Shown piece after piece: positions 60,049 through 64,000 of a stretch of 64,000 nt of DNA. Below the pieces are notes generated by a model. The model ran no database searches and was not told where the DNA came from. It was given only the letters and a program-made list of their open reading frames with translations. This DNA is from Candidatus Poribacteria bacterium. Its GTDB lineage: Bacteria > Poribacteria > WGA-4E > WGA-3G. A program made the translations under genes and the position numbers. Position 1 is the first letter of the stretch; the number at the start of each line of letters is the position of its first letter. The stretch spans positions 372,001 through 436,000 of the forward strand of contig JAJECN010000022.1 of NCBI GenBank assembly GCA_022821965.1. Direction: 5' to 3'.

Positions 60049-62007
60049 TTGCAAGACTTACCTGAACGAACCGCAAGGAACATTAGCAGAGGTGAACGCG
60101 GGTTAACACCTAAAGCTTTTCTCATTGCGCTACTCCTGATTCCTCTTAACGTCTTCTGGATTATCGAACTGGAGGTCGTCCGTTATACACACCCGACGCT
60201 GATTCATCCGCTCTCCAATGTCATTTTTATCATTTTCTGGCTGATGGTGTTCAGTGCTGCGTTGGGAAAATTGTCCTCCAAACTGCGATTAACACCGGCG
60301 GAATTGCTCACAATCTACGTCATGTTGTGCATCGTATCCTCACTCTGTTCGCACGATATGATGGAGATCCTGGTCACTATACTCGGACATCCGTTTCGAT
60401 TTGCGACATCCGAGAATGAATGGCAGCAACTTTTTTGGAAAGAACTCCCGACCTGGCTAACTGTTCAAGACGCGAGTGTTTTGTCAGGGTATTATGAAGG
60501 GCAATCAACGCTTTATCGGGAAACACATCTTACCGCTTGGGCACTACCCGCTGCATGGTGGACACTTTTTATTCTTGTGTTGATGTTTGTGATGCTGTGC
60601 ATCAACACGCTTCTCCGTATCCAATGGACAGAGCGGGAACGGCTGACGTATCCGATTATCCAGCTGCCGCTCGCAATGACAGAAACGAATACAAATTTTT
60701 TCAAGAACAAACTGATGTGGTTGGGGTTCAGCATCGCCACAGCCATTAGCATCTTGAATCTGCTGAACTCGATTTATCCGGCAGTCCCGTATCTGCCAGT
60801 TAAACGACAAAACATCCATCAGTATTTTACCGGTCGTCCTTGGAACGCGATGGGCGGTGTGCGTCTCTCGTTTTATCCTTTTGCGATTGGAATAAGTTTC
60901 CTTATTCCGCTGGACTTGCTTTTTTCGTGTTGGGCGTTCTATTGGGTGTATAAATTTGAGTTAATGGCGGGCAGTATTCTTGGGGTACGGAATTTACCCG
61001 GGTTCCCTTATGCCGATGCACAGAGCTTCGGAGCATATATGGTACTCCTCGGTACCGCTGGATGGGTTGGAAGGACGCACGTCAAAAGAATTTTTACCGG
61101 TGTTGTGGAGGGTCTTCGAGGTACTTCTCAGATAGATATGCAGCGCGAGCCGATGCCTTATCACATCGCTTTCCTCGGTATTGTCGGTGGGATGCTGTTT
61201 TTGACTGTATTCTCCTATAAGGCGGGGATGTCGCTCTGGGTGATTCCCATTTTTTTCGGGCTTTACTTTCTACTCGCCACGATGATTGCACGACTTCGTG
61301 CGGAATTGGGGTTCTTGGTTCACGATTTGCACCGGGTTGACCCGCACGGATTAATCGTGACGGCGTTTGGTACCCAGCGGTTGACGACAAGTACGAAGAC
61401 GGTTTTTTCGTTGTATATGTTCTTTAACCGGGCATATCGTGCCCACCCGATGCCGCAGGAATTGGAGGCGTTGAAAATTTCGGAGCGGCGACAGATACGT
61501 CCACAGCACACCGCCGCTGCGATTCTCATCGCGACCTTAGTCGGGGCAATTGTTATATTCTGGCTGCTCTTGGATAGTTATTATAGACACGGCGCGGAGA
61601 CCGGCTATTACGGTCCTTGGGCATTAGGATTCGGGAGAGGCGTTTATCGACAACTTGAAAACTGGTTGAATTATCCGCAAGGCACTGATGTCCCTGCCCT
61701 CGCCTTCATGGGTGGTGGCGCAGGAGTCGCTCTGGGATTAATGCTATTGCGAACCCGATTTCTCTGGTGGCCCCTGCACCCACTCGGTTATGCCATGGCA
61801 AATAGTTGGGGCATGTACAACCTTTGGAGTTGTCTCTTCGTCGCATGGATAGCAAAGGCAATTGTCCTACGTCAAGGAGGGCTTAAAGCCTATAGACGGA
61901 TGGTGCCGTTCTTTCTCGGACTTGCGCTCGGAGACTACATCAGTGGAAGTTTGTGGAGTATTGGCAGCATTTTAGCGAATACCACGTTGTATCAATTTTG
62001 GCCTTAA
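60049..62007 (+). CDS. DUF6785/DUF6784 polytopic membrane protein
   Basis: 652 aa, TTG start (no ATG fits; the upstream frame closes). About 12-14 membrane segments, beginning AFLIALLLIPLNVFWIIELE, with the typical LSSKLRLTPAELLTIYVMLC, WTERERLTYPIIQLPLA and LRAELGFLVHDLHRVDPHGL blocks of this oligopeptide-transporter-like family. It is common in Planctomycetes and Poribacteria and of unknown function. It follows the CapA-like gene by 134 bases. Confidence 0.78.
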   Translation: MQDLPERTARNISRGERGLTPKAFLIALLLIPLNVFWIIELEVVRYTHPTLIHPLSNVIFIIFWLMVFSAALGKLSSKLRLTPAELLTIYVMLCIVSSLCSHDMMEILVTILGHPFRFATSENEWQQLFWKELPTWLTVQDASVLSGYYEGQSTLYRETHLTAWALPAAWWTLFILVLMFVMLCINTLLRIQWTERERLTYPIIQLPLAMTETNTNFFKNKLMWLGFSIATAISILNLLNSIYPAVPYLPVKRQNIHQYFTGRPWNAMGGVRLSFYPFAIGISFLIPLDLLFSCWAFYWVYKFELMAGSILGVRNLPGFPYADAQSFGAYMVLLGTAGWVGRTHVKRIFTGVVEGLRGTSQIDMQREPMPYHIAFLGIVGGMLFLTVFSYKAGMSLWVIPIFFGLYFLLATMIARLRAELGFLVHDLHRVDPHGLIVTAFGTQRLTTSTKTVFSLYMFFNRAYRAHPMPQELEALKISERRQIRPQHTAAAILIATLVGAIVIFWLLLDSYYRHGAETGYYGPWALGFGRGVYRQLENWLNYPQGTDVPALAFMGGGAGVALGLMLLRTRFLWWPLHPLGYAMANSWGMYNLWSCLFVAWIAKAIVLRQGGLKAYRRMVPFFLGLALGDYISGSLWSIGSILANTTLYQFWP

Positions 62008-62209
62008 TATATTCGACGATGTTCCCTTGTTTGTTGCCTGTCAAACGGATACTGAGACTGCACGTAAAAAAACGATGGTCGATCAAAAGACTAATCGTAG
62101 CAAGAAATCCTCGCTAAAAATACCTAAATGAGCAATTCGCATCAAAAACTGACAATTGACTCAGCGGCGCAATCATAACGATACATCCATTTTAAAAAGG
62201 AGAAAAAAC

Positions 62210-64000
62210 ATGGAAACCAAAGAGAAAAAAGAAAACATAGACGAAAATACTGCTGAAGAAGCGGAAGAACGCATACAGGAACTTCCGCTCCTTCCGTTAG
62301 ATGATCTTGTCGTTTTCCCGTACATGCCGCCGGTACCGCCATTCCCACCACATCATGTCGCACTCTCTGGCAAGATGGCGACCACGGCTGTTGAGGATGC
62401 TATGGAGCATGACAGGGGACTTTGTATCTTTCGCCCAAAAAGGGATCTTTCTAAGGACAAGATTAAAGAGATTGAAAAGAGCGATCTCAGCCCAATCGGT
62501 AGTTTGATTCACATCCTCCGTTACAAAACTGATGACGAAGATGTATTGTTTCTCGCACATGGACGAGAGCGCGTCGAAATAGAAGAGATTTTACATACAG
62601 AGCCGTTTGTTAAGGCGCGCGTCGGCATCATTGGTAGCGATGATGAAGATCCGGTTGCTAACGCCGAAATAGACTTGGAGGTGGAGGCACTCGTTCGCAG
62701 CAATGATGAGATGTTCCAACGCATTGTTCAGATGTCGTCACGCTACCAAGAGGAATATGGCAGCTTGACCAAAACCATGATTGATGAACCGGGCCGCCTT
62801 GCTGATTATATCGCCGCTATGCTGGATCTGAAACCGCACGATAAGCAGCGCATTTTGGAGGCGGTGTCTGTTCATGAACGCTTAAATACACTTGCTGTTA
62901 TTCTCGCTAAAGAACTTGACCTGCACGAATTAGAAAGCAAAATCCAAAATAATGCACAAGCCGTCATTAACAAGGGACAGCGTGAATACTATCTCCGGGA
63001 ACAACTTAAGGCGATTCAAACCGAACTTGGTGAAGCGGACGACCTTGGACTTGAGATTGATGAAATGTGGGAACAGCTGCGCGAAACTGAAATGCCTGAC
63101 AAAGCGAAACAGGCGGCGGAAAAAGAATTGAAACGACTCTCTAAAATGCAGTCTTTCTCACCTGAATCAACCGTTTCCCGAAATTATTTGGATTGGTTGT
63201 TAAATCTTCCTTGGTCTATCAGTACCGAAGATGCTTTGGATATTGCCGCGGCACAAAAGATTCTTGATGCGGATCACTACGATCTGGAGAAGGTCAAGGA
63301 ACGGATTTTGGAATACCTCGCTGTATGCATGCTCAAAGACGATATGAAGGGACCCATCTTCTGTTTTGTTGGCCCCCCCGGTGTCGGGAAAACCTCGCTC
63401 GGTAGGTCTATCGCTCGTTCAATGAACCGGAAGTTTGTCCGTATCTCATTGGGTGGTATGCACGATGAAGCTGAAATTCGTGGGCATCGACGTACCTACA
63501 TTGGATCAATGCCCGGACGAATTGTCAAGGGGATTCGACAGGCTGAGTCGAACAATCCTGTCTTTATGCTTGATGAAATTGACAAACTCGGATCTGATTT
63601 TCGCGGGGACCCGGCTTCCGCACTCCTGGAAGTCCTTGACCCGGAGCAGAATCATTCGTTCACGGACAACTATCTTGATGTGCCTTTTGATCTCTCGAAA
63701 GTGATGTTCGTCACGACAGCGAATCAGCTCCACACTATTCCACCACCACTACGTGACCGGATGGAAACAATAGAGCTTCCTGGCTATACTGCCAATGAGA
63801 AACTGATGATCGCGAAGCAGTATCTGATACCGCGTCAATTGGCGGAAAACGGACTAAAGAGTAAGTTGATTACTCTCAGGGATACTGCCATTAAAAAAGT
63901 CATCAATGAGTATACTCGCGAGGCGGGTGTGCGCAATTTAGAGCGTGAACTCGGCACCCTCTGCCGAAAGGTCGCACGCGGTGTTGCTGAAGGGAACACC
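62210..64000 (+). CDS. lon: Lon protease, 3' truncated by window
   Basis: 597 codons are visible and the frame is open at the window end. AAAAGGAG precedes the ATG. The N-terminal substrate-binding domain starts LPLLPLDDLVVFPYMP with a proline-rich run (PPVPPFPPHH) where other Lon proteins have a shorter loop. The linker helix has INKGQREYYLREQLKAIQTE. The AAA+ module shows Walker A GPPGVGKTSLGR (~residue 388), SLGGMHDEAEIRGHRRTYIG, and Walker B FMLDEIDKLG. The Ser-Lys protease domain lies beyond the window. It degrades misfolded and regulatory proteins. Confidence 0.96.
   Translation, partial: METKEKKENIDENTAEEAEERIQELPLLPLDDLVVFPYMPPVPPFPPHHVALSGKMATTAVEDAMEHDRGLCIFRPKRDLSKDKIKEIEKSDLSPIGSLIHILRYKTDDEDVLFLAHGRERVEIEEILHTEPFVKARVGIIGSDDEDPVANAEIDLEVEALVRSNDEMFQRIVQMSSRYQEEYGSLTKTMIDEPGRLADYIAAMLDLKPHDKQRILEAVSVHERLNTLAVILAKELDLHELESKIQNNAQAVINKGQREYYLREQLKAIQTELGEADDLGLEIDEMWEQLRETEMPDKAKQAAEKELKRLSKMQSFSPESTVSRNYLDWLLNLPWSISTEDALDIAAAQKILDADHYDLEKVKERILEYLAVCMLKDDMKGPIFCFVGPPGVGKTSLGRSIARSMNRKFVRISLGGMHDEAEIRGHRRTYIGSMPGRIVKGIRQAESNNPVFMLDEIDKLGSDFRGDPASALLEVLDPEQNHSFTDNYLDVPFDLSKVMFVTTANQLHTIPPPLRDRMETIELPGYTANEKLMIAKQYLIPRQLAENGLKSKLITLRDTAIKKVINEYTREAGVRNLERELGTLCRKVARGVAEGNT

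Noticed and set aside
62008-62209. Heat-shock control site (CIRCE or sigma32 box) upstream of lon
   Set aside because: No TTAGCACTC inverted repeat and no convincing sigma32 spacing; only a strong RBS is visible.
1-64000. CRISPR array or cas genes
   Set aside because: No regularly spaced direct repeats with unique spacers were seen; the repeated heptamers are contiguous hairpin arms, and TnpB is the only Cas12-related protein.

Overview
The window is a 64 kb contig piece from a free-living bacterium, most likely an uncultured lineage such as Candidatus Poribacteria. This is inference. It rests on DUF6785-type membrane proteins, sugar-phosphate isomerase/epimerases, zinc-independent MDR dehydrogenases, dockerin-tailed beta-propellers and an archaeal/eukaryote-type ProRS alongside an ordinary bacterial core. 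Promoters are of the sigma70 type (several TTGAnn-17-TATAAT).

Layout. 1-6.1 kb is an accessory island: an OLD-like ATPase/TOPRIM gene cut by the window edge, a membrane-protein gene split at codon 5-6 by an IS630 element, an HD phosphohydrolase with a YwgA-like protein and an XRE/antitoxin-like protein, and a ribbon-helix-helix protein preceded by three ACATGT boxes. 6.1-12.1 kb is a three-gene minus-strand unit (PQQ-like propeller, lipoprotein with an ECF-S-like membrane domain, YVTN propeller with dockerin tail) behind a cobalamin riboswitch; it is the best candidate for a new uptake system. 12.1-17.2 kb holds a structured RNA or leader, hisI, a RidA-like gene, trpE, trpG and two tandem Dph6-like ATP pyrophosphatases. 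17.2-23.5 kb is sucC-pgk-proS-sucD-panB on the minus strand. 23.6-26 kb has two small unknown genes and an AAA/PD-(D/E)XK protein. 26-33.7 kb is folK, the fab cluster (yceD-rpmF-fabH-fabD-fabG-acpP-fabF, without plsX), hom and tRNA-Pro. 34-42 kb has an isomerase/epimerase, a DUF1232 protein, an HtrA protease, an MDR dehydrogenase with fusA, a DmpA-like peptidase and DUF4416. 42-53.7 kb is rpoB-rpoC. 53.8-64 kb has fumC, a lone TnpB, a class II aldolase-like gene, a coiled-coil protein, a CapA-like protein, a DUF6785 protein and lon (cut by the window end).

The most striking observation is that both RNA polymerase large subunits are greatly enlarged (RpoB about 1751 aa, RpoC 1897 aa) by arrays of one divergent ~37-42 aa repeat. 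The repeat looks like a conserved segment of the RpoC clamp. RpoB also carries what looks like a dead HsdR_N/PD-(D/E)XK domain. A second theme is a family of intergenic hairpins built from heptamers of the type ACYGATR/TATCRGT, found inside the trp, fab, suc and rpoBC units. Two MITE-like elements share the same core hairpin but have different termini.

All function calls come from reading translated sequence and family knowledge; no database search was possible.
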